The notes beneath the pieces are model-generated. The model did no database searches. It saw only the letters and a list, made by a program, of their open reading frames with translations, and had not been told where the DNA came from. Below, in pieces: positions 1-7,069 of a stretch of DNA of 39,867 nucleotides (its first letter is position 1; the number at the start of each line of letters is the position of its first letter). The translations under genes and the position numbers were made by a program. The stretch is from an uncultured Erysipelotrichaceae bacterium. Its GTDB lineage: Bacteria > Bacillota_I > Bacilli_A > RF39 > UBA660. The stretch spans positions 1 through 39,867 of the forward strand of contig CACZQV010000031.1 in NCBI GenBank assembly GCA_902783435.1, in the 5' to 3' direction.

Positions 1-37
1 ATACTTTCAGTATATTTAAAAAAGGAGTATTCTAAAA

Positions 38-673
38 ATGACTAATGAAGAATTTATAAAATACTTAGAAGAATTAAATATATATCCTACAAAAGAACAA
101 TTAGAAAAGTTAGAAAAATTCTATAACTTATTAGTAGAATGGAATCAAAAGATTAATTTAACAAGAATAACTACTAAAGAAGATGCTTATTTAAAACACT
201 TTTATGATAGTCTAACAATAACAAAAGAAATAGATTTATCAAAAGTTGAAACTTTATGTGATGTAGGTACTGGGGCAGGATTTCCTGGAATAGTACTAAA
301 AATAATGTACCCAAATTTAAAAGTAACTTTAATAGATTCTCTACAAAAAAGAGTAAATTACTTAAATACAATAATAAAAGAATTAAATTTAGATAATATA
401 GAAGCAATTCATTCGCGTGGAGAAGACTATAAAGGAAACTTTGATGTAGTAACAAGTAGAGCTGTTGCTAATATTGAAAAACTAGTAAGTTTTACTATGC
501 ATCTTGTGGATAAAGATGGAGTATTTATTGCTATGAAAGGTGATATTGATAAAGAATTAACAAATTCTGTGGAAAAAGAAATATCAAAAAAATATAAAAT
601 AGAAAAAATAAATAAATTCCTATTACCAATAGAAAACAGTAATAGAAGTTTAGTAGTAATAAAAAGAAAATAG
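38..673 (+). CDS. rsmG: 16S rRNA m7G527 methyltransferase RsmG (GidB)
   Basis: RsmG transfers a methyl group from SAM to N7 of G527 in 16S rRNA. The 211-residue protein has the family's usual length. It shows the NLTRI-type motif at residues 40-44, the SAM-binding loop DVGTGAGFPG at 75-84, an acidic residue ending the second strand (LID, 98-100), and TSRAVA at 139-144. The ATG at 38 follows an AAAAGGAG ribosome-binding site at about 20-27. It comes just before noc-parA-parB, the usual gidB position near the origin in Firmicutes. The upstream partner (mnmG/gidA is expected) lies outside the window. A terminator overlaps its stop codon. Confidence 0.95.
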   Translation: MTNEEFIKYLEELNIYPTKEQLEKLEKFYNLLVEWNQKINLTRITTKEDAYLKHFYDSLTITKEIDLSKVETLCDVGTGAGFPGIVLKIMYPNLKVTLIDSLQKRVNYLNTIIKELNLDNIEAIHSRGEDYKGNFDVVTSRAVANIEKLVSFTMHLVDKDGVFIAMKGDIDKELTNSVEKEISKKYKIEKINKFLLPIENSNRSLVVIKRK

Positions 674-693
674 ATAGAAATATCTATTTTTTT
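669..693 (+). terminator. Intrinsic terminator after rsmG
   Basis: Eight-base-pair stem AATAGATA with TATCTATT, GAAA tetraloop, followed by a T run. It overlaps the rsmG stop codon and separates rsmG from the noc promoter. Confidence 0.8.
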
Positions 694-694
694 A

Positions 695-723
695 TTGAAA
701 GAAATTGAAAATTAATATATAAT
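695..723 (+). promoter_or_regulatory. Promoter of noc
   Basis: TTGAAA at 695-700 and TATAAT at 718-723 with a 17-bp spacer. This is a near-consensus housekeeping sigma-A promoter directly after the rsmG terminator, so noc is transcribed separately from rsmG. Confidence 0.8.
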
Positions 724-764
724 AACTCTATAGGGTAGAAAAAGAATGAAGTGAGGGGAAAGCT

Positions 765-2099
765 ATGTATCCAGATGCAAAAGATGAAGTAGTACAATTA
801 TATTTAGACGATATTATTCCAAATAGATTTCAACCTCGTGAAGTATTTGATGAAAATGCATTAAAAGAATTAGCAGTATCAATCAAAGAACACGGAGTTA
901 TACAACCAATTATAGTTAGAAATGTAAATGGAAAATATGAAATAATAGCTGGTGAAAGAAGATATAAAGCATCTGCTTTAGCTGGACTTACAAAAATACC
1001 TGCTATTATAAGAGATTTAGATGATAAAGAAAGTTCTAAAGTAGCATTACTTGAAAATTTACAAAGAAGAAATCTAAATCCAATTGAAGAAGCACGTACA
1101 TATCAAAAAATATTAGAAATAGATCAAATGACACAAGAAGAACTTGCTAAAACAATGGGTAAAAGTCAATCAGCAGTAGCTAATAAAATAAGACTTTTAT
1201 CATTACCTGAAGAAGTTCAAGATTCATTATTAAAAGAAGAAATATCAGAAAGACATGCTAGAACTTTATTAAATATACCAGATGCAAAGCAACAAAAAGA
1301 AATGTTAAAAAAAGTTATAGATAATAAGATGAGTGTCAGATTATTAGAAGAAGAAATAAAAAAATTATATCCAAAAGAAGAAAAAACAGAAGAGAAAGAA
1401 GAAACACCACAAGAAGCATCTGCTACTGCTTTTGTTAATGATAATCCATTAATTCCAACAGCAGATTTACCTGCAGATGAAGATAATTATGGAAAAGTAA
1501 CAATAGCACCACCTGAAGGAGAAACAATAGGTGATTTACCAACAAGTAATAAATTTATTAATTATGGCGAAATAGAAAAAGAAGATGAAGAAGAAGAAGA
1601 AGATTCATTAGATATGCCATCAGCAGTAACATCAGTAGATGTAAAAGATATAAAAGAAAAAACAGAAGACATAAACGTAGATAATAGTGGAAATGCAGAT
1701 TTAGATAATTTATTAAATTTAGGTAATCCAACATCAAATACACCAAGTCATGAATTTATAACACCAGCTGAAAAAATAGTTAAGACAGATTCAATGAACG
1801 AAGTTGATGATGACGAAAAAAATTCTGATTATTTCCAATTACCTGATGAAATACCAACAGTTACAGAAATACCTGGTATAGATTCACAAAAAGATTCTGA
1901 ATCAATTTTACCAACAATAAATCCATTAGATTCAACAGAATCTTCTAATAATAAAAAATATACATTAGAAGAAGCTACATTAAAAATAAAAGATTTAGTA
2001 AAAGATTTAGAAAACCATGGTATTAAAGTAAAATCAGATGAAATGGACTTTGAAAAATCATATCAAGTGATTATAAAAATAGATAAGACAGAAGAATAA
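765..2099 (+). CDS. noc: Nucleoid occlusion protein Noc (ParB family) with long acidic linker
   Basis: A ParB/Noc-family DNA-binding CTPase. The N-terminal ParB domain covers about residues 10-105, with the CTP-binding GERRYKA at 63-69. The helix-turn-helix domain covers about 110-200, and a C-terminal dimerisation segment about 399-444. Residues that separate Noc from ParB specificity look Noc-like: QSAVANK at 135-141 and ERHAR at 162-166; B. subtilis Noc has the same signature as I recall it. Two things are odd. The protein starts almost directly at the ParB fold, without the N-terminal amphipathic membrane helix of Bacillus Noc. It also carries about 195 acidic, low-complexity residues (205-398), giving 444 residues against about 285 in Bacillus. 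An in-frame stop just upstream and AGGGGA before the ATG fix the start. Confidence 0.85.
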   Translation: MYPDAKDEVVQLYLDDIIPNRFQPREVFDENALKELAVSIKEHGVIQPIIVRNVNGKYEIIAGERRYKASALAGLTKIPAIIRDLDDKESSKVALLENLQRRNLNPIEEARTYQKILEIDQMTQEELAKTMGKSQSAVANKIRLLSLPEEVQDSLLKEEISERHARTLLNIPDAKQQKEMLKKVIDNKMSVRLLEEEIKKLYPKEEKTEEKEETPQEASATAFVNDNPLIPTADLPADEDNYGKVTIAPPEGETIGDLPTSNKFINYGEIEKEDEEEEEDSLDMPSAVTSVDVKDIKEKTEDINVDNSGNADLDNLLNLGNPTSNTPSHEFITPAEKIVKTDSMNEVDDDEKNSDYFQLPDEIPTVTEIPGIDSQKDSESILPTINPLDSTESSNNKKYTLEEATLKIKDLVKDLENHGIKVKSDEMDFEKSYQVIIKIDKTEE

Positions 2100-2130
2100 A
2101 AAGTAGATAATTAAAAAATCTACTTTTTTT
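2098..2130 (+). terminator. Intrinsic terminator after noc
   Basis: Eleven-base-pair stem AAAAAGTAGAT with ATCTACTTTTT around a 9-nt loop, ending in a T run. It starts at the noc stop codon. Confidence 0.8.
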
Positions 2131-2141
2131 ATACAAAAACA

Positions 2142-2170
2142 TTTAAAAAAAATACAAAATTTGATACAAT
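2142..2170 (+). promoter_or_regulatory. Promoter of parA-parB
   Basis: Extended -10 element TGATACAAT (TACAAT at 2165-2170) with a weak TTTAAA at 2142-2147 and a 17-bp spacer. It lies 30 bases before the parA start. Confidence 0.6.
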
Positions 2171-2200
2171 AAAAAAGTAAATTGGAAAATGGGTGATTAG

Positions 2201-2989
2201 ATGGGAAAGATTATTTCATTAGTAAATCAAAAAGGTGGAGTAGGTAAAACTACTACTAGTATCAATCTTTCTGCATCATTAGCAGTATTAGGTAAAAAAG
2301 TATTATTAATAGACCTAGATCCTCAAGGAAATACAACTACTGGTGTGGGAATAAATAAAGGTGAAATAGATAGAAGTATCTATGATGTTTTAATTGGTGA
2401 ATGTAATATTACTGAAGCCATGATTAAAACTAAATATAAAAATCTATATGTTTTACCAGCAACTATTAACTTAGCAGGATTAGATTTTGAATTATCAGAA
2501 AAATCTCGTACTGAAAATGGCTATAATAAAGGAGAACAATTAAAAATAAAACTAACTGATATAAAAGATAGTTTTGATTATATTATAATTGATTGTCCAC
2601 CTTCATTAGGAGTTATTACAACAAATGCATTAACTGCATCAAATTCAGTAATAATTCCAGTACAATGTGAGTTTTTCGCACTAGAAGGAATTACACAATT
2701 ATTAAAAACAATAATGTTAGCACAAAAAAGTCTTAATCCAACACTAGATATAGAAGGAGTACTACTAACTATGTTAGATTCAAGAACTAACTTAGGATTT
2801 GAAGTAGTAGAAGATATAAGAAAATTCTTTAAAGAAAAGGTTTATAATACAATAATTCCAAGATTAGTAAGATTAACAGAAGCTCCATCACATGGAGAAC
2901 CAATTGTAGCTTATGATCCAAAAAGTAGAGGATGCGAAGCATATATCAATCTAGCAAAGGAAGTGATTGAAAGAAATGGAAACAAATAA
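2201..2989 (+). CDS. parA: Chromosome partitioning ATPase ParA (Soj)
   Basis: ParA/MinD-family ATPase working with ParB in origin segregation and regulation of replication initiation. The 262-residue length fits Soj. The deviant Walker A KGGVGKTTTS lies at 11-20, with DLDPQGNTTTG near residue 38 and the Walker B-like IIIDCPPSLG near 130. It has its own promoter and overlaps the start region of parB, so the two are translated from one message and probably coupled. No N-terminal regulatory extension is present, as expected for the chromosomal type. Confidence 0.95.
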   Translation: MGKIISLVNQKGGVGKTTTSINLSASLAVLGKKVLLIDLDPQGNTTTGVGINKGEIDRSIYDVLIGECNITEAMIKTKYKNLYVLPATINLAGLDFELSEKSRTENGYNKGEQLKIKLTDIKDSFDYIIIDCPPSLGVITTNALTASNSVIIPVQCEFFALEGITQLLKTIMLAQKSLNPTLDIEGVLLTMLDSRTNLGFEVVEDIRKFFKEKVYNTIIPRLVRLTEAPSHGEPIVAYDPKSRGCEAYINLAKEVIERNGNK

Positions 2990-3887
2990 TATGAATGAAA
3001 GTGGAATACCAAAAAGAAGAGCTTTAGGTAGAGGTCTAGAAGAACTATTTAATAGTGAAGTATTAGATTATAATACAGTAGAAGAAAAAATAGTAAAAGA
3101 AACGCCTAAAGACGAAATTGTAATGGTAAAATTAGATGAATTAAGAGCAAATCCATATCAACCACGTAAAGTGTTTGATGAGGCAGCTTTAAAAGAATTA
3201 TCTGATTCTATTAAAGAACATGGTGTATTTCAACCAATCATAGTAAAAAAATCAATTAAAGGTTATGAAATAATAGCTGGTGAAAGAAGAGTAAAAGCAT
3301 CACGTTTAGCTGGATTAACTGAAATTCCAGCCATTATAAGAGACTTTAATGATACTCAAATGATGGAAATAGCATTATTAGAAAACTTACAAAGAGAAAA
3401 CCTAAATGCTATAGAAGAAGCAACTGCTTATAAAAAACTACAAGATACTCTAAATTTAACACAAGAAGATTTAGCTAAACGTTTAGGTAAGAGTAGAAGT
3501 CATATAACTAATATGTTAGGATTATTATCTTTACCTGAATCAATAAAAGAAGAAATAGTTAAAAATAACATTTCAATGGGACATGCTAGAGTATTATCAA
3601 AATTAGATGATCAAAATCAACAAGAAGAATTACTACAAAGAGTAATAAAAGAGGATTTAAGTGTTAGAGCTTTAGAAGAAATAACACAAGAACCAACAAT
3701 AGTAAAAATTAATCCTCAAAAGAAACATCAATCAAAAGAAAATGAATATAGTTACCTACAAACAGAATTAAGTGAAAAATTAGGAACTAAAGTAGTTATA
3801 AAGAAAAATAAAATAGAAATAAGCTTTGTAAATAATAATGATTTAAATAGATTACTAGACTATATGAATATAGAGGTAGGAAAATAA
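2976..3887 (+). CDS. parB: Chromosome partitioning protein ParB (Spo0J)
   Basis: parS-binding CTPase clamp. From the ATG at 2976 it is 303 residues. The N-terminal RALGRGLEELF motif that stimulates ParA lies at 15-25, the ParB fold with GERRVKA at 102-108, the helix-turn-helix at about 160-210, and a C-terminal dimerisation domain. Specificity positions (SRSHITNM, SMGHAR) are of the Spo0J type, unlike the Noc paralogue upstream. The start is uncertain: AAAGGAAGTGA at 2956-2966 is the only good ribosome-binding site. It lies 12 bases before this ATG but only 3 before an in-frame TTG at 2967, and another ATG lies at 2991. The gene overlaps parA. mscS follows one base after the stop. Confidence 0.93.
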   Translation: METNNMNESGIPKRRALGRGLEELFNSEVLDYNTVEEKIVKETPKDEIVMVKLDELRANPYQPRKVFDEAALKELSDSIKEHGVFQPIIVKKSIKGYEIIAGERRVKASRLAGLTEIPAIIRDFNDTQMMEIALLENLQRENLNAIEEATAYKKLQDTLNLTQEDLAKRLGKSRSHITNMLGLLSLPESIKEEIVKNNISMGHARVLSKLDDQNQQEELLQRVIKEDLSVRALEEITQEPTIVKINPQKKHQSKENEYSYLQTELSEKLGTKVVIKKNKIEISFVNNNDLNRLLDYMNIEVGK

Positions 3888-3888
3888 A

Positions 3889-4704
3889 ATGAAAATAAAT
3901 GTCTTAGGATATACAATTAATTTAAAACTAATTATATTACCAATTGTTTATATAATTATAGGAATAATAATATTTAGTATTATTAAAAGTATAATAAAAA
4001 AAGCAACTATAAGAAGAAAAATATTAAAAGCTTCTCAAAGACAAAGAGTAGAAACTTTAACAACAGTACTAGTTAATATAATCAAATATATAATTGTAAT
4101 ATTAGTTTTAATTGCTATATTATCAGTATTTGGAATAAATGTTAAATCAATTTTAGCAGGATTAGGTATAACAACAGCTTTAATCGGTCTAGCATTTCAA
4201 GATTTAGCAAAAGACCTTATCGCAGGTTTTACCATAATAACTGAAGGAGAATATGAAATAGGCGATACAATTGAATATGATGGATTTATTGGAGAAGTAG
4301 TATTTATAGGACTTAGAACTACAAGAATTCGTAATTTCAAAGGTGCTACTAAAATAATTGCTAACCACTATATGGATAATATTATTAATTATAGTGAAAA
4401 TAATTCATTGGCAATAGTAGATGTATTAATTGCATATGAAACAAATGAAGAAAAAATAGAAAAGACATTTAATAAAGTATTTGAAGAAATACAACCAAAA
4501 TTAGAATTTGCTACTAAAGACATAGAATTATGGGGAGTAAATGATTTAGCAGATTCTGGAGTAATATATAGAGTAGCGGTAGAAACAAAACCAATGAAAC
4601 ACATTGTAACAGAAAGAATTCTAAGAAAAGAAATCAAAAAAGCATTTGATAAAGCTGGAATTAAAATACCATATACTCAGATAGAGGTGCATAATGGAAA
4701 ATAA
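3889..4704 (+). CDS. Small-conductance mechanosensitive channel (MscS family)
   Basis: An MscS-type channel that opens under membrane tension to release solutes on hypo-osmotic shock. It has 271 residues with three membrane segments (about 12-34, 59-82 and the pore-lining helix 86-113). The Gly/Ala-rich pore run (ILAGLGITTALIGLAFQDLAKDLIAG) is typical, as is the beta domain after it with GEYEIGDTIEYDGFIGEV. The C-terminal cytoplasmic domain is complete. It begins one base after parB and ends overlapping the DUF951 gene, so it sits in the parA-parB transcript. An MscS-family gene near parB is usual in Bacilli. Confidence 0.9.
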   Translation: MKINVLGYTINLKLIILPIVYIIIGIIIFSIIKSIIKKATIRRKILKASQRQRVETLTTVLVNIIKYIIVILVLIAILSVFGINVKSILAGLGITTALIGLAFQDLAKDLIAGFTIITEGEYEIGDTIEYDGFIGEVVFIGLRTTRIRNFKGATKIIANHYMDNIINYSENNSLAIVDVLIAYETNEEKIEKTFNKVFEEIQPKLEFATKDIELWGVNDLADSGVIYRVAVETKPMKHIVTERILRKEIKKAFDKAGIKIPYTQIEVHNGK

Positions 4705-4879
4705 AGATTATCGCTTAGGATCAGTTGTAGTAATGAAAAAACAACATCCTTGTGGCACAAATGAATGGGAAATAGTTAGAGTAGGTGCTGACATAAAAAT
4801 AAGATGCATAAACTGTGGAAGAACAGTGCTTATTCCTAGAATAGAATTTAATAAGAAATTAAAAAAAGTAATAGATTAG
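4694..4879 (+). CDS. DUF951 family protein (YyzM-like)
   Basis: A 61-residue conserved protein. The pattern matches DUF951: LGSVVVMKKQHPCGTNEWEIVRVGADIKIRC, then CINCGR, giving three or four cysteines that could hold a metal. Function is unknown. The family often sits between parB/mscS and ychF in Bacilli, as here. The ATG lies inside the last codons of mscS (11-base overlap), with AGAGGTG as the ribosome-binding site, so the two genes are probably translationally coupled. Confidence 0.85.
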   Translation: MENKDYRLGSVVVMKKQHPCGTNEWEIVRVGADIKIRCINCGRTVLIPRIEFNKKLKKVID

Positions 4880-4892
4880 AAAGGGAATAATT

Positions 4893-6488
4893 ATGAGAGA
4901 TAAAAGAAAATTAAAATTAAAAAAATTCTACTTTCATCCAATATCATCATTCATGATATTAACTATCTTTGTAGTAGTATTAAGTGGAATTTTAAGTTTA
5001 TTTCAAATGCAAGCAACCTACAATGTAGTAAATGTTAATACTAAAGAATTAGAACCTGTATTAGTTACTGTAGAAAATATGTTTTCATTTGATGGATTAA
5101 AGTATATTATAAGTAATACATCAAGAAACTTCTTAAGTTTTGCTCCATTAGGTACATTAATACTAGCTTTAATCGGAATAACAATAGGAGAAGGTTCAGG
5201 ATTTATAGAAACATTAACAAAAAGACATATAAGTAAAATTCCAAAAGGAATATTTACTTTTATAGTTATATTTGTAGCAACAATTTCTTCATTAATAAAT
5301 GAAGTTGGATATGCAATACTAATTCCATTAGCAGCATTAATATATTTCATTAATAATAGAAATCCTATTTTAGGTATAGTTACAGCATTCTGTGGAGTAT
5401 CATTTGGATACGGAGTATCACTATTTGTAGGATCTATGGAAGTTGCACTAATGGATTATACAAAAAATGCTGCAATATTAGTAGATGAAACTTCACACAT
5501 AGCCTTAACTTCAAATTTAATATTTATAATAATAGCTTCAATTGTATTATCTATAGTAGGAACAATAATTATTGAAAAAATAATTGCTCCACAAATAGGT
5601 AAATATAAGAAAGAAGATGAATTTGCAAAAACTGAACAATATAAAGCAATAAGTATTGAAGAAGAAGAACAAAGAGAAATAGAAAGAGATAAGTATGAGA
5701 AAAAAGGATTAAGAGCAGCCTTAATTGTAACAATAATAGTAACATTAATATTTATATATTCATTAATACCAAATTTACCATTCTCAGGAATGCTATTAGA
5801 TATGAATGAAAAAATATATTTATATCAATTATTTGGAGATAATTCTTATTTCCAAGATGGTTTTACTTTCTTAGTAGCATTAATATTTATTTTATCAGGA
5901 ACTGCATACGGATTTGCTAGTAAAACAATTAAGAATTATAAACAATTAATAGAAAATTCAAGTAAGAAATTTTCATCATTTGGATCAGTATTACTATTAA
6001 TATTTGTAGTAAGTCAATTTATTGCAATATTTAGAAAAACAAATATTGGTTTAGTAATAACATCATGGTTAGCTACATTACTAAATCACTTATCGCTAAG
6101 TGGAATACCACTAATAATAGTAACAATACTTTTAATTGCATTATCAAATATATTTTTAACATCATCAACTAGTAAATGGATGATATTTTCGCCAGTAGTT
6201 GTACCAATGTTTATGCAATCAAATATATCTCCACAATTTGCTCAAATAATTATGAGAGTTGGAGATTCTATGACAAAAGGATTTACTCCTTTATTAGCAT
6301 CATTTGTAATTTATATTGGATATTTAAATGTATATAATTTACATAAAGATAAACCTTATTCAATAAAAAAATCATTACAAATGATTACACCATATTTCTT
6401 ATTAATATCAGTTACATGGATATTATTAGTAATAGGTTGGTATATTATAGGATTACCTATAGGCCCAGGTGTAAGTCCAACACTATAA
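4893..6488 (+). CDS. AbgT-family transporter
   Basis: A 531-residue integral membrane protein with about 10-12 hydrophobic segments. It fits the AbgT family, first known as p-aminobenzoyl-glutamate importers; some members export sulfonamides. Family-like features are the early SFAPLGTLILALIGITIGEGSG stretch (about 82-105), the hairpin-like STSKWMIFSPVVVPMF near residue 430, and MRVGDSMTKGFTPLLASF near 450. An acidic, charged cytoplasmic loop lies around 235-270. It is 13 bases downstream of the DUF951 gene and appears to be the last gene of the parA operon, since a bidirectional terminator follows. The substrate cannot be read from the sequence. Confidence 0.8.
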   Translation: MRDKRKLKLKKFYFHPISSFMILTIFVVVLSGILSLFQMQATYNVVNVNTKELEPVLVTVENMFSFDGLKYIISNTSRNFLSFAPLGTLILALIGITIGEGSGFIETLTKRHISKIPKGIFTFIVIFVATISSLINEVGYAILIPLAALIYFINNRNPILGIVTAFCGVSFGYGVSLFVGSMEVALMDYTKNAAILVDETSHIALTSNLIFIIIASIVLSIVGTIIIEKIIAPQIGKYKKEDEFAKTEQYKAISIEEEEQREIERDKYEKKGLRAALIVTIIVTLIFIYSLIPNLPFSGMLLDMNEKIYLYQLFGDNSYFQDGFTFLVALIFILSGTAYGFASKTIKNYKQLIENSSKKFSSFGSVLLLIFVVSQFIAIFRKTNIGLVITSWLATLLNHLSLSGIPLIIVTILLIALSNIFLTSSTSKWMIFSPVVVPMFMQSNISPQFAQIIMRVGDSMTKGFTPLLASFVIYIGYLNVYNLHKDKPYSIKKSLQMITPYFLLISVTWILLVIGWYIIGLPIGPGVSPTL

Positions 6489-6508
6489 AAAAGAGCATAG
6501 CTCTTTTT
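6488..6508. terminator. Bidirectional terminator between AbgT-type and AraC-type genes
   Basis: Nine-base-pair stem AAAAAGAGC with GCTCTTTTT and a 3-nt loop. The A and T runs let it work on both strands. It overlaps both convergent stop codons. Confidence 0.8.
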
Positions 6509-6977
6509 ATTTTGTAATAATAAATAAACTCTTAACAGTATTACTAGGTCTAATATTACTTCTATATCTATTTATATTATTAAATAATACTTCTAAACTA
6601 GTAAGATTATCTATAATAGTATTAAAAGTACTAATAGATATACTATGATTAAATTTAGAAAATTTTCTATACACAGAAGGAGAAATTCCCATAATTTTAT
6701 TAAATGTTTCAGAATAGTATTCTAAAGAATAGAATCCATAGTTAATAGAAATTAATATAATAGTATCATTAGTATTTTTTAGATCATTAAGAGAATTAAA
6801 TATTCTTTTCTTATTAATATAATCAATAATAGTAATACCTATCTCTCTTTTAAATAATCTCATAATATAATCTTTATTATAATTAAACCTATAAACAAGA
6901 TCATTAATAGTAATCTTAGAATATAAATTATTATCAATATAATTAAGTATATCTATAACTAATGAATTAGAAAACAT
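6507..6977 (-). CDS. AraC/XylS-type HTH regulator without sensor domain
   Basis: A 156-residue protein on the minus strand. Residues about 5-105 form a double helix-turn-helix of the AraC type (ITINDLVYRFNYNKDYIMRLFKREIG, then ISINYGFYSLEYYSETFNKIMGISPSVYRK). No N-terminal ligand domain is present; a C-terminal tail of about 50 residues has no recognisable domain. It converges on the AbgT-type gene and diverges from the VirD4-like gene, so either could be its target. Its own promoter has a good extended -10. The start ATG follows GGTGATTAA. Confidence 0.8.
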   Translation of the reverse strand: MFSNSLVIDILNYIDNNLYSKITINDLVYRFNYNKDYIMRLFKREIGITIIDYINKKRIFNSLNDLKNTNDTIILISINYGFYSLEYYSETFNKIMGISPSVYRKFSKFNHSISISTFNTIIDNLTSLEVLFNNINRYRSNIRPSNTVKSLFIITK

Positions 6978-6992
6978 TTAATCACCAACCAC

Positions 6993-7021
6993 ATTATAAC
7001 ATAAAAAGTCGCTATTGTTTA
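6993..7021 (-). promoter_or_regulatory. Promoter of the AraC-type gene
   Basis: Read on the minus strand: TAAACA (7021-7016), 17-bp spacer, then TGTTATAAT with TATAAT at 6998-6993. This is an extended -10 promoter 16 bases before the start codon. Confidence 0.65.
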
Positions 7022-7040
7022 AATATAATTAAAATAATCG

Positions 7041-7049
7041 TGATTTAAT
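7041..7049 (+). promoter_or_regulatory. Possible promoter of the VirD4-like gene
   Basis: TGATTTAAT, an extended -10 with five of six -10 matches, about 20 bases before the start codon. No convincing -35 box. It lies in the divergent region shared with the AraC-type gene. Confidence 0.4.
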
Positions 7050-7069
7050 ATAAGCAAGGGAGGGATAAT

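Noticed and set aside
1..13. Small inverted repeat ATACT-TTC-AGTAT at the window start
   Set aside because: Only 5 bp, no T run, and the upstream context is missing; cannot tell a terminator from the end of a gene.
174..455. Leu-rich open frame on the minus strand inside rsmG, and similar antisense frames inside noc, abgT, ychF, murA, mbl and secA
   Set aside because: They lie fully inside well-supported genes, have no ribosome-binding site, and their composition is the mirror of A-rich coding sequence.
568..583. Recurring ACAAATTCTGTGGA (about 570, 15938 and 28227)
   Set aside because: All three are coding (TNSVE or TNSVD); two share the same codons by chance similarity. No regulatory context. 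Only the prmC copy gains interest from its flanking DnaA-like box.
3150..3165. ACCACGTAAAGTG in parB as a parS site
   Set aside because: Only the CACGT core fits; the arms are not palindromic and do not match the GTTTCACGTGAAAC consensus.
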